Positions 8,067-15,330 of a stretch of 34,339 nucleotides of DNA are shown piece after piece. The notes below the pieces were generated by a model. The model was not told where the DNA came from. It searched no databases and saw only the letters and a program-made list of their open reading frames with translations. Origin of the DNA: Acidimicrobiales bacterium (GTDB taxonomy: Bacteria; Actinomycetota; Acidimicrobiia; Acidimicrobiales; RAAP-2). How positions within the stretch are numbered: the first letter of the stretch is position 1; each line of letters begins with the position of its first letter. A program made the position numbers and the translations under genes. Where the stretch lies: positions 1 to 34,339 of the forward strand of contig JADGOH010000057.1 in assembly GCA_017883025.1 (NCBI GenBank), given 5' to 3'.

Positions 8067-9350
8067 TCAGATGTCGAACAGGGCGCGCAGCGCCTCGACG
8101 AGGCGCTCCCCCCGCGGGGTGCCGGCGGCCTCCTTGAGCGTGACCGTCGGCTGGTGCAGGAGCTTCGCCACGAGGGACCGGGTCACCGCGTCCACCTGTT
8201 CCCACTGCGCCTCGTCAAGGTCGGACCGCTTCGACCGCAGTCGCTCCAGCTCGGCCACCCGGGCGTCCTCCACGCGCATGCGGAGCGCCGACACGATCGG
8301 GGCGGCGTCGCGGGCGCGGGATGCCGCCCGGTACCGCTCCACCTCGTCGGTCACGATCCCCGAGGCGGCGGCCACCTCGTCCTGGCGCCCGCCGATCGCC
8401 TCGGCCACCGCGGCGCGCAGGTCCTCCATGTCGAGGAGGACGAGCCCGGCCAGGGTCGAGGCGTCGGGCTGCACGTTGCGGGGCACGCCCAGGTCGACGA
8501 CGACCAGGTCGCCCCGGTCGCCGCGCGGCGCCACGGCAGCCTCGAGCATCGCCCGGTCGACGACGGGGTGCGAGGTGCCCACAGTGGTGAGGACGACGTC
8601 GGACGACATCAGGAGCACGTCCAGACCGCCGAGGTCGGCGGACACCACCGAATCGGCCACACCGGGCGGCAGCGCGGCGACCACGGCCTCGGCCCGCTCG
8701 ACGGTCCGGTTGGCCACCACCACGTGGTCGACCCCGCGGCCGGCCAGCGCCTGGGTCACGCCTTCGCCCATCTCCCCGGCGCCGACGACGAGGACGCGGG
8801 CCCCGGCCAGCCCGCCCGGTCGGCGGTCAGCGGCCAGGGCGACGGCGCCGTGGGACAGCGAGGTGATGCCACGTGCGATGGCCGTCTCGGAGCGGACACG
8901 CTTGCCCGTCTCCACGGCGTGGCGGAACAACGTGCCGAGGACCGGGCCCGACGCGTGCTCGCCCTGGGCCCGCTCCCAGGCCCGGCGCACCTGGCCGAGG
9001 ACCTCGGACTCGCCGAGGACGGCCGACTCCAGGCCGGAGGCGACGGCGAACAGGTGCTCGATGACGTCGTCGTCGAAGCGGATCGTGCAGTACTCGCCGA
9101 GGGCGTCCACCGAGCTGCCGCTCCTGTCGGCGAGGAATTCCTGGATCTCGGCCACGCCGTCGTGGAACCGCTCGACGACGGCGTACACCTCGGTACGCAG
9201 GCAGGTCGACACCAGCACGGCTTCGGACAGGTTGGGCTGGTCGCGGAGGCGGCCGAGCGCCTTGGCGGTGTCCGCCTCGGTCACCGAGACGCGGTCCAGG
9301 AGCTCCAGCGGCGCGTGCTTCTGCTCGAGTCCGACGACGATCACCGACAT
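8067..9350 (-). CDS. hemA: Glutamyl-tRNA reductase
   Basis: It reduces glutamyl-tRNA(Glu) to glutamate-1-semialdehyde with NADPH, the first committed step of C5 tetrapyrrole synthesis. The 427 residues have the three-domain layout: catalytic domain with C50 in VSTCLRTEVY, GESEVLGQVRRAW, an NADPH Rossmann domain (VLVVGAGEMG) and a C-terminal helical dimerisation domain. The normally near-invariant Asn after the catalytic Cys (STCNRTE) is Leu here. The ATG at 9350 gives the expected MSVIVVGL opening. A 211-bp gap separates it from rex upstream, so the hem genes probably have their own promoter. Confidence 0.97.
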   Translation of the reverse strand: MSVIVVGLEQKHAPLELLDRVSVTEADTAKALGRLRDQPNLSEAVLVSTCLRTEVYAVVERFHDGVAEIQEFLADRSGSSVDALGEYCTIRFDDDVIEHLFAVASGLESAVLGESEVLGQVRRAWERAQGEHASGPVLGTLFRHAVETGKRVRSETAIARGITSLSHGAVALAADRRPGGLAGARVLVVGAGEMGEGVTQALAGRGVDHVVVANRTVERAEAVVAALPPGVADSVVSADLGGLDVLLMSSDVVLTTVGTSHPVVDRAMLEAAVAPRGDRGDLVVVDLGVPRNVQPDASTLAGLVLLDMEDLRAAVAEAIGGRQDEVAAASGIVTDEVERYRAASRARDAAPIVSALRMRVEDARVAELERLRSKRSDLDEAQWEQVDAVTRSLVAKLLHQPTVTLKEAAGTPRGERLVEALRALFDI

Positions 9351-9378
9351 GGGGCGGCCGCCTCGGTCGGTACGTGGC

Positions 9379-9417
9379 TCACAGGATCGGTCACTTGGTC
9401 ACAGCCTCGATGTCACA
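9379..9417 (-). promoter_or_regulatory. Clustered TGTGA half-sites in the hemA leader
   Basis: Read on the minus strand, TGTGA occurs at 9417-9413, 9403-9399 and 9383-9379, with a related AGTGA at 9395-9391, all within 39 bp and 29-67 bp before the hemA start. TGTGA is the half-site of actinobacterial Rex operators, but these copies are direct, not inverted, so this is not a canonical Rex box. A -10-like TAGGGT lies upstream at 9467-9462 on the same strand. The link to Rex is inference. Confidence 0.3.
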
Positions 9418-9561
9418 GCGTCGGACGACTCGGTCGATGGAACGGCACGTGCCTCCCGACCACCCTACCGAGCTACGGGAACCCGCCGGTCACCAGGGCC
9501 GACGTCGCCCCACCAGCATCGCGGCACCGGGCCGACCCCGCCAGTCGCCGGTTGCGGCCGC

Positions 9562-10350
9562 TCACGACGGGCCGGCCGGGGTGCGCCCGATCGATCGGAT
9601 CCTCGGCATCCGGGCGTCGGGGCCGGCGTCGAGTTGGCGGGCCTGGTAGAAGCTCATGACCTGGAGCTCCATGCTCAGGTCCACGTAGCGGAGGAGCACG
9701 CCGGGCGGTACGTCGAGCACCCGCGGTGCGAAGTTGAGCAGTGACCGCACCCCGGCGTCGACCAGCAGGTCCGCCACACGCTGGGCCACCGGGGCCGGGG
9801 TGGTGATGACACCGATCGACAGCGACGTGTCGGCGACGATCGAGGGCAGGTCGTCCGGGTGGCGCACGTCGATGCCGTCGATGCGCTCGCCGATGATCGC
9901 CGGGTCGGTGTCGATGAGGGCGGCCACCGTGAAGTTCCGCGCCGCGAAGCCCTGGCTGCGGGCCAGGGCCCGACCCAGGTTCCCGATGCCGGCGATCACG
10001 ACCGTCCATTCCCGGTCGAGCCCGAGCTGGCGGTCGATCTGCTCGACCAGGAAGGCGACGTCGTAGCCGGCGCCACGGGTGCCGAACGAGCCGAGGAGCG
10101 AGAGGTCCTTGCGCACCTTGGCCGCATTCACCTGGGCGGCGGCGCCCAGCAGCTCGGAGGAAACGGTGGACGTGCCGGACCGGAGGAGCTCCTCGAGGAT
10201 CCGCTGGTAGACCGGCAACCGTGCCACGGTGGCCTCGGGGATCCGTCGGCCCGCCGCACCAGGCGACACGGACCGGGGGCCGCTGATCGGCGGCGGAGGA
10301 TTACTCGGCACGGCAGGATCGTAGGGCGGCGGGACCGAGCGCGTCGTCAC
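9562..10350 (-). CDS. rex: Redox-sensing transcriptional repressor Rex
   Basis: Rex senses the NADH/NAD+ ratio and represses respiratory and, in Streptomyces, heme genes when NADH is high. The protein has up to 262 residues from a GTG at 10350; a second GTG at 10311 would shorten the low-complexity Pro-rich start. A winged helix (about 38-105, VYQRILEEL and VRKDLSLLGSFGTRGAGYDV) precedes the Rossmann domain with VIAGIGNLGRAL (118-129). The C-terminal domain-swapping helix follows (DLSMELQVMSFYQARQL). It lies 34 bp after proC and 211 bp before hemA; rex next to hemACD is the Streptomyces arrangement, so hemA is a likely target. Confidence 0.95.
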   Translation of the reverse strand: MTTRSVPPPYDPAVPSNPPPPISGPRSVSPGAAGRRIPEATVARLPVYQRILEELLRSGTSTVSSELLGAAAQVNAAKVRKDLSLLGSFGTRGAGYDVAFLVEQIDRQLGLDREWTVVIAGIGNLGRALARSQGFAARNFTVAALIDTDPAIIGERIDGIDVRHPDDLPSIVADTSLSIGVITTPAPVAQRVADLLVDAGVRSLLNFAPRVLDVPPGVLLRYVDLSMELQVMSFYQARQLDAGPDARMPRIRSIGRTPAGPS

Positions 10351-10384
10351 CCGGACCGGACCCGCCCCGCCGCGGTCGGGCCGG

Positions 10385-11176
10385 CTAGCGGCCGAGCTGC
10401 CTCGAGCGCTCGACGGCGGCGGCCACCGCCTCGATGAACGCGGAGCGCACGGCCTTGAACTCCAGGGTGCGCACGGCGGCGGCCGTGGTCCCGCCCGGCG
10501 ACGTGACCGCGGCCCGCAGCTCGGCGGGATCCTGGCCCGTTTCGTCCAGCATGCGGGCCGAGCCGAGGAGCGTCCCCACCACCAGCTGCCGGCTGACGTC
10601 CCGGGGCAGGCCGGCGGTGACGGCGGCGTCGATCATGGCCTCGGCCACCAGGAAGACGTAGGCCGGACCCGACCCCGACACCCCGGTGACGGCGTCGAGT
10701 TGACGCTCGGGGAGCCGGACGACCGTTCCGACGGCGCCGAGGATGCCTTCGGCCCAGGCGAGATCGGCCGACGTCGCCGCCATCCCACCCGACAGCCCGG
10801 CCACGCCGGCGCCCACCAGGGAGGGGGTGTTGGGCATGGCCCGCACCACGACCGAACCCGCCGGCATGACGGCCTCGAGCCGGGCCGAGGAGATGCCGGC
10901 CACGATGGACAGGACCCTGCGGGCACCGTTGGCGGCCAGCGTGAGCAGGACCGGCTCGGCCACGTCGGGCTTGACGGCGAGCAGCACGTCCTCCGCCTCG
11001 ACGGGGCCGGGCACGACGGTCAGGCCGGGATGGGCTGCTTCCAGTCGATCGCGCTGAGCGGCGTCGACCTCGCTGACGACGAGGTCGCCGATCGGGGCCC
11101 AGCCGGCGGCCACCAGCCCGCTGACCAGGGCCGAGCCCATCTTGCCGCCGCCGACCACGAGGAGCTTGGGTGCCAT
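10385..11176 (-). CDS. proC: Pyrroline-5-carboxylate reductase
   Basis: It catalyses the NADPH-dependent last step of proline synthesis. The 263 residues match the family. Motifs are VVGGGKMGSAL (7-17, nucleotide binding), AMPNTPSLVGAG, the signature VSGSGPAYVFLVAEAM and SPGGTTAAAVRTLE in the C-terminal dimer domain. The ATG at 11176 is unambiguous. It lies 80 bp after the YbjN gene and 34 bp before rex; a shared transcript with rex is likely, which would tie a metabolic enzyme to the redox regulator. Confidence 0.97.
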   Translation of the reverse strand: MAPKLLVVGGGKMGSALVSGLVAAGWAPIGDLVVSEVDAAQRDRLEAAHPGLTVVPGPVEAEDVLLAVKPDVAEPVLLTLAANGARRVLSIVAGISSARLEAVMPAGSVVVRAMPNTPSLVGAGVAGLSGGMAATSADLAWAEGILGAVGTVVRLPERQLDAVTGVSGSGPAYVFLVAEAMIDAAVTAGLPRDVSRQLVVGTLLGSARMLDETGQDPAELRAAVTSPGGTTAAAVRTLEFKAVRSAFIEAVAAAVERSRQLGR

Positions 11177-11256
11177 GGACGCACGCTACCAGCGGCCGTT
11201 TCGGCCTCCCGGGGTGCCATGCCGGCGGACCGGCAGGTCGTGCCCCGTCGCTGCGG

Positions 11257-11763
11257 TCAGCGCTCGGACTGCGGGCGGCGGCGGTACCGGCCCTCGTAGC
11301 CGAGTGACATCGCCGTCGGGAAACACTCGTCGGTGTAGGCCAGCGACGACCCGATGATGCGGTCCAACTCGTCGTCGTCCACCCGCGAGACGGGCACCCG
11401 GCCCACCAGGTAGACGGCGTCCTCCGCCCCCAGGGCGAACGACAGGCCGACCAGATCGGCATTGCGCGTGAGGAGGTACTGCCAGGTCGCCTCGACGTTC
11501 GTCTCGGGCGCGGGCATGAACTGCGTCTCGTGGCGCAGGGTCCGCTGGCGCAGGGTCAGCCACACCGTGACGAACTCCTTCTCCTCGCCTTGCAGCCGGA
11601 GGTACCACCGGGGTGCGCCCGTGACCGGGTCGCCGCCGGCCTGGCGGTCGACCGCCAGCAACGCCCCGCCGGTGGCCAGCTCTCGCTCGGCCCAGGCGTC
11701 GATCCGGGCGCAGACGGCGTCACGCTCGGCGGGCGCCAGGACGCCCGCCCACTCGTCGGTCAC
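11257..11763 (-). CDS. YbjN domain-containing protein
   Basis: A 168-residue protein of the YbjN type (fold shared with type III secretion chaperones). It begins at a GTG at 11763 whose GTGA overlaps the mshA stop by four bases. Recognisable elements are WYLRLQGEEKEFVTVWLTLRQRTL, the central PAPETNVEATWQYLLTRNADLVGLSFAL and the C-terminal DELDRIIGSSLAYTDECF. The biochemical role of actinobacterial YbjN proteins is not settled. The mshA-ybjN pair is a recurrent actinobacterial arrangement (M. tuberculosis Rv0486-Rv0487), which supports both calls and suggests a role tied to mycothiol metabolism. Confidence 0.88.
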   Translation of the reverse strand: MTDEWAGVLAPAERDAVCARIDAWAERELATGGALLAVDRQAGGDPVTGAPRWYLRLQGEEKEFVTVWLTLRQRTLRHETQFMPAPETNVEATWQYLLTRNADLVGLSFALGAEDAVYLVGRVPVSRVDDDELDRIIGSSLAYTDECFPTAMSLGYEGRYRRRPQSER

Positions 11764-13022
11764 CGGCACTCCACCAGCCGGCCCACCGTGAGGTCGGCGT
11801 AGATGTCGACCAGCAGGTGGGCGGCCCGGGCCCAGGTGTACCGGCGGGCCCGCAGGACCGACCCCGTGCTCAGGCGCTCGGCCAGCAGCGGCTCGGCCAG
11901 GATCTGGCGCACCCAGGCGGCGTACGCCTCGGGATCGGGCTCCTCCACGAGGTACCCGGTGCGACCGTGGTCGACCAGGCTGCGCAGGCCGCCGACGTCG
12001 GAGGCGACGACCGGCGTACCGCACGCCGCCGCCTCGAGCGCGACCAGTCCGAACGACTCCGAGCGACTCGGCACCAGGCACACGTCGGCCGCCCGGTAGA
12101 ACGTCGAGAGCAGCTCGTGGGGTCGTGGCGGCACGAACACCACCCGGTCCCGAAGCCCGAGCCCGTCGACCAGCTCGTCGATGCGCGCGACCTCCTCCTC
12201 GCCGTGGGGTCCGCTGGGGCCGCCGACGACGACCAGATGGGCGTCGGGCTGGTCCCGCACCACCGACGCCAGGGTGGCCACGGCGACCGCCGCCCCCTTC
12301 AGCGGCTGGATGCGGCCGACGAACAGGAGGAGCGGACCGTGGACGGGCAAGCCGAGGGCGCGGCGGGCCTGGGCTCGGTCGCCGGGACCGAAGAAGGCGT
12401 GATCCACGCCCGGGGCCACGATGCGGATCCGAGACGGGTCGGCACCGTAGAGCTCGGAGATCTGGGCGGCCTCGACCGAGCACGACGCCAGCACCGTGTC
12501 CGAGCACCGGATGATGGCCGCCTCGGCCTCGGCCCGGATGTGGCGCGAGTGGGCCTCGACCTCCTCGGGGCTGGCCTCCGCCTTGACCCGGTCCAAGGTG
12601 TGGAACGTCGACACCAGGGGGAGGTCGAGCTGGTGCTTGATGGTGTGGCCGGCGATGCCGCTCAACCAGTAGTTGGCGTGCACGGCGTCGAAGGGCAGGT
12701 CGTCGTGGCCTCCGTAGGCACCGGCCGAGGACATCGACTTGAGGACGCCATCGGCGAATTCGTCGACTACGCCGATGAGCGCCTCCTTGGGCAGGGGCGC
12801 AGGCGGGCCGGCGGCGACGTGGTGGAGGCGGAACCCGGGCTCGATCTCGAGGACGGTCGGCAGGTCGTCGGTGGCGGCCCGGGTGTAGACGTCGCACTCG
12901 ACGCCGGCACGGGCGAGGGCGGACGACAGCTCGCGCACGTACACGTTCATGCCACCACCGTCCCCGGTGCCGGGTTGCGCCAAGGGGGAGGTGTGGAGGG
13001 AGAGAACGGCGAGTCGCCTCAT
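11760..13022 (-). CDS. mshA: D-inositol-3-phosphate glycosyltransferase (mycothiol synthesis)
   Basis: MshA transfers N-acetylglucosamine from UDP-GlcNAc to 1D-myo-inositol 3-phosphate, the first committed step of mycothiol, the actinobacterial thiol buffer. The 420 residues show the GT-B/GT4 fold: HTSPLAQPGTGDGGGMNVYV (10-29), a very MshA-specific N terminus, then VHANYWLSG (114-122), FVGRIQPLKG (234-243) and the donor-site SESFGLVALEAAACG (321-335, Glu322 and Glu330). The ATG at 13022 is clear. It follows the XRE gene by 29 bp and is coupled to ybjN by GTGA. Confidence 0.95.
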   Translation of the reverse strand: MRRLAVLSLHTSPLAQPGTGDGGGMNVYVRELSSALARAGVECDVYTRAATDDLPTVLEIEPGFRLHHVAAGPPAPLPKEALIGVVDEFADGVLKSMSSAGAYGGHDDLPFDAVHANYWLSGIAGHTIKHQLDLPLVSTFHTLDRVKAEASPEEVEAHSRHIRAEAEAAIIRCSDTVLASCSVEAAQISELYGADPSRIRIVAPGVDHAFFGPGDRAQARRALGLPVHGPLLLFVGRIQPLKGAAVAVATLASVVRDQPDAHLVVVGGPSGPHGEEEVARIDELVDGLGLRDRVVFVPPRPHELLSTFYRAADVCLVPSRSESFGLVALEAAACGTPVVASDVGGLRSLVDHGRTGYLVEEPDPEAYAAWVRQILAEPLLAERLSTGSVLRARRYTWARAAHLLVDIYADLTVGRLVECR

Positions 13023-13051
13023 GCCGCGTCGATCCTACCGGGAGGGCCGCG

Positions 13052-13531
13052 TCAGCCCGCTGCTGCGGCCGGGTCGGCCACGCCGGACCCGCCGTCGGGC
13101 TCCTCCGGCGGTGGCACGGCCCCGATGTCGGTGCCGGGCGGCTCGAGGTCCTGGTTCTCGTGGCGGAACGACAGGTAGATCCGCATGAGCGCCTGGCGCT
13201 GCTCCTCGGTCAGGTGCTGGTCGGCGAAGATGTGCCGCGACAGGTCCGTGTCGCCGGTCGGGCGCTCCAGGATCCCCGCCTGCACGTACAGGGTCTCGGC
13301 GGAGATGCGCAGCGCCTTGGCGATCTGCTGGAGGATCTCGGCCGAGGGCCGGCGCAGCCCCCGCTCGATCTGGCTCAGGTAGGGGTTCGAGATCCCGGCC
13401 AGCTCGGACAGCCGGCGGAGCGACAGGCGAGCCGAGCTGCGCTGTTCGCGGATGAAGGACCCGAGTTCGTTGAAGCGCTCCGGCAGCTCCTTGACGAACC
13501 GGTCGCCGTCGTGGCCGACCGGGTCCTTCAT
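13052..13531 (-). CDS. XRE-family transcriptional regulator
   Basis: A 159-residue regulator with a Cro/C1-type helix-turn-helix at about residues 36-77 (LSLRRLSELAGISNPYLSQIE ends the recognition helix). The C-terminal part is helical (LTEEQRQALMRIYLSFR) with an acidic, Pro/Gly-rich tail. The HTH resembles a widespread actinobacterial family that includes the mycobacterial regulator encoded beside hbhA; its targets are not known to me. The ATG forms an ATGA overlap with the stop of the upstream RsiG-like gene, so the two are co-translated and may act in one circuit. It lies 29 bp before mshA. Confidence 0.88.
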   Translation of the reverse strand: MKDPVGHDGDRFVKELPERFNELGSFIREQRSSARLSLRRLSELAGISNPYLSQIERGLRRPSAEILQQIAKALRISAETLYVQAGILERPTGDTDLSRHIFADQHLTEEQRQALMRIYLSFRHENQDLEPPGTDIGAVPPPEEPDGGSGVADPAAAAG

Positions 13532-14070
13532 GACAGGAGGCCGTCCACCGACGCACGCCCCGACTTGTGGCGCTCGACCAGCTCCGCCTGGAGCGTGTCG
13601 ATCCGCTCGTGCAGGCCCCGTCGCTCGCCGGACACCCGGATCTCCAGTTCCTGGAGCCGGTTGGCCAGGTCGCGCAGCTCGTCCTCGGTCAGGTCAGCGA
13701 GGTGGCCGATCTCGTCGGCGCCGAGGATGGCGTCGAGCTCGGTGGTCAGCGCCTCCATGTCGTCCGTGTCCGGCGAGTAGAGCACCGGGTTGCGACCCGG
13801 GCCCGACGGCCGGCCGGGGCCGGCGAGGATCCCGGCCAGGTTGTCGACGACGCTGGACAGGTCGGGTGCGTCGGAGCCCGCGGGCCGCTCGAGGTAGGCG
13901 TGGACGATGTCCAGGCGACCCTGGATGAGTCGGCGCAGGTAGGAGAGGGACGCCTCCGCCTCCTGGCACTCGGTGCGCATACGACGGATGTCGTCGAGCG
14001 TCAACGACCCGACGTCCGCCAGGTAGGTCGGGGCGAGGAGTCGGCTCAGTTCGTCCAGGGTGCTCGGCAT
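13528..14070 (-). CDS. rsiG: RsiG-like c-di-GMP-binding anti-sigma factor
   Basis: A 180-residue, largely helical protein. RsiG of Streptomyces is an anti-sigma factor that, armed with c-di-GMP, holds the sporulation sigma factor WhiG; its coiled coil binds the dinucleotide through two E(X)3S(X)2R(X)3Q(X)3D repeats. Here the first repeat is perfect (E39, S43, R46, Q50, D54 in EASLSYLRRLIQGRLD) and the second matches at four of five positions (E143, S147, R150, H154, D158; Gln replaced by His). The ATG at 14070 lies in TGATG with the sodX stop; a GTG one codon earlier (14073) is equally possible. No sigma factor gene is in the window. Motif visible; ligand and partner inferred. Confidence 0.8.
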   Translation of the reverse strand: MPSTLDELSRLLAPTYLADVGSLTLDDIRRMRTECQEAEASLSYLRRLIQGRLDIVHAYLERPAGSDAPDLSSVVDNLAGILAGPGRPSGPGRNPVLYSPDTDDMEALTTELDAILGADEIGHLADLTEDELRDLANRLQELEIRVSGERRGLHERIDTLQAELVERHKSGRASVDGLLS

Positions 14071-14564
14071 CACGATCGATCGTACCCCCTGGGCCAGGGC
14101 CCAGGGCCGGTTCGGCCCGTCGGGGCGTAGCGGTAGACCGCACGGCCGACCACCGAGGCGACCGGGACGGGGCCGAACTGGCGGCTGTCGGTGCTGGCAC
14201 CGGGGTCGTCGCCGCGTAGCTCGAGCGTGCCGGCGGCCCGGTCCACGGCTGCCACCCGCTTCACCAGCGTGCGGTCCGGGTCACGGGGGTCGGCCACCGC
14301 CACGACGTCGCCGACCGAAGGCCACGCCGGGTTCCCCAGGGGTCGGGCCAGCACCAGGAGCCGGTCACCGGGAAGGAACGTGGGGGCCATCGAGCCGCCG
14401 GCCACCTCCACCCGTCGCAGGACCCGGGAGGCGGCCAGGCCGGCGCCCCCGAGCACCAGTCCGAGCAGTGCCGTCCGGAGCGCCACCCGTCGCCCCGTCC
14501 AGCCTTGTCGACGCCGGGGCGTGCCCGGGCCCGGACTGGGTAAGGTGGCGACGTCGGGGCCCAT
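14070..14564 (-). CDS. sodX: Nickel-type superoxide dismutase maturation protease
   Basis: An S26 signal-peptidase-like protease of 164 residues that removes the propeptide of NiSOD so that His1 can bind nickel. A hydrophobic segment (about 28-48) anchors it to the membrane. The Ser/Lys dyad is S58 in GGSMAPTFLPGD and K102 in TLVKRV; the GDDPGASTDSRQFGPV box (118-132) completes the family signature. I start it at the ATG at 14564; the frame stays open further but would run into sodN. It is divergent from sodN (122 bp), the standard sodN/sodX pairing, and its stop shares an A with the RsiG-like start. Confidence 0.9.
   Translation of the reverse strand: MGPDVATLPSPGPGTPRRRQGWTGRRVALRTALLGLVLGGAGLAASRVLRRVEVAGGSMAPTFLPGDRLLVLARPLGNPAWPSVGDVVAVADPRDPDRTLVKRVAAVDRAAGTLELRGDDPGASTDSRQFGPVPVASVVGRAVYRYAPTGRTGPGPWPRGYDRS
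14541..14546 (+). promoter_or_regulatory. Possible -10 element (TAAGGT) for sodN
   Basis: TAAGGT fits the actinobacterial TANNNT -10 consensus. It would give a leader of roughly 135 nt for sodN that overlaps the 5' end of divergent sodX. I see no good -35, so this is tentative. Confidence 0.3.
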
Positions 14565-14686
14565 CCCCCACTCTGTACCAGACGGGTCGGCGCCAGCCGT
14601 GCCCGGGCCCGGCGCGCGAGCGCCGTCCCGTCCGTCAAGACCCACCCGAGCACCCAGCACACCGAACCCAGGAAAGAGGAGCACCC

Positions 14687-15103
14687 ATGCGCATCGCAGA
14701 ACACCTGCTCGCCATTGCCGACCGCGTGTCACCCCCGACCGTCGTCCACGCCCACTGCGACCTGCCCTGCGGCGTCTACGACCCGGCCCAGGCACGGATC
14801 GAGGCCGAGTCGGTCAAGGCCACGATGGAGAAGGCCAACGCCTCGGACGACGAGACCTTCAAGGTCCGCGCCGTCATCATCAAGGAGGAGCGGGCCGAGC
14901 TGGTCAAGCACCACCTGTGGGTGCTGTGGACCGACTACTTCAAGCCGGAGCACCTCGAGCGGTTCCCGGACCTCCACGACAAGTTCTGGAAGGCCACCAA
15001 GACCGCCGGCGAGGCCAAGAAGACCAATGACGTGGCCGTCGGCGAGCGCCTGCTGGCCGAGATCGCCGAGATCGACGCCATGTTCTGGGAGTCGAAGAAG
15101 TAG
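14687..15103 (+). CDS. sodN: Nickel superoxide dismutase
   Basis: NiSOD dismutates superoxide in the cytoplasm. The 138-residue precursor has a 22-residue propeptide followed by the nickel hook HCDLPCGVY at 23-31: after cleavage before His23, the His1 amine and imidazole and Cys2 and Cys6 ligate nickel. The mature length of 116 residues matches known NiSODs and the remainder is the expected four-helix bundle. GAGGAG at 14676-14681 lies five bases before the ATG. The protease needed for cleavage is encoded divergently. Expression probably responds to nickel, as in Streptomyces, but no operator is evident. Confidence 0.97.
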   Translation: MRIAEHLLAIADRVSPPTVVHAHCDLPCGVYDPAQARIEAESVKATMEKANASDDETFKVRAVIIKEERAELVKHHLWVLWTDYFKPEHLERFPDLHDKFWKATKTAGEAKKTNDVAVGERLLAEIAEIDAMFWESKK

Positions 15104-15110
15104 GGACGCC

Positions 15111-15128
15111 GCCGGGGCCCGCCCCGGC
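15111..15128 (+). terminator. GC-rich hairpin after sodN
   Basis: GCCGGGG and CCCCGGC (15111-15117 and 15122-15128) form a perfect 7-bp stem with a 4-nt loop, starting eight bases after the sodN stop. No U tract follows, which is common for terminators in such GC-rich genomes. Confidence 0.45.
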
Positions 15129-15225
15129 ACACGATCCACGGTCCGACGGCCACGCACCCTGTGTGCGCGGCCGTCGCCGCGTCCGGGCGCTGGGCAGCGG
15201 CAAGCGGTCCGACCGCGAGGACCCG

Positions 15226-15322
15226 GTTGCCAGCGGTGAGACAGCGTCGTCCGGCGGCCTCCCTGTGACCTGTGTCAACTTCCCCCGGGGTTGGCAACGG
15301 GAACGACAACGGGGGTGGCAAC
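15226..15322. promoter_or_regulatory. GTTGNCAAC palindrome and half-sites upstream of a TetR gene
   Basis: A short palindrome GTTGGCAAC lies at 15290-15298, with further half-sites GTTGCC at 15226 and TGGCAAC ending at 15322, nine bases before the TetR start. TetR regulators usually bind such sites in their own promoter, so autoregulation is plausible but not shown. Confidence 0.3.
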
Positions 15323-15330
15323 ATGGCCAC

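Noticed and set aside
8047-8205. A longer hemC start at 8205
   Set aside because: It would add 53 low-complexity residues overlapping hemA. The conserved HemC start follows the ATG at 8046.
9379-9417. A canonical Rex operator before hemA
   Set aside because: The half-sites are direct repeats. No TGTGA-N6-TCACA inverted pair is found in the gap.
6955-9744. A 929-codon open frame on the plus strand across cobA, hemC and hemA
   Set aside because: It is antisense to three unmistakable hem genes, has Arg/Gly/Pro-rich low-information sequence and no recognisable domain. Such frames arise from the high GC content.
14565-14795. A longer sodX start at 14795 overlapping sodN
   Set aside because: The extra residues are Arg/Gly-rich and antisense to sodN. 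The ATG at 14564 gives the family's normal length.
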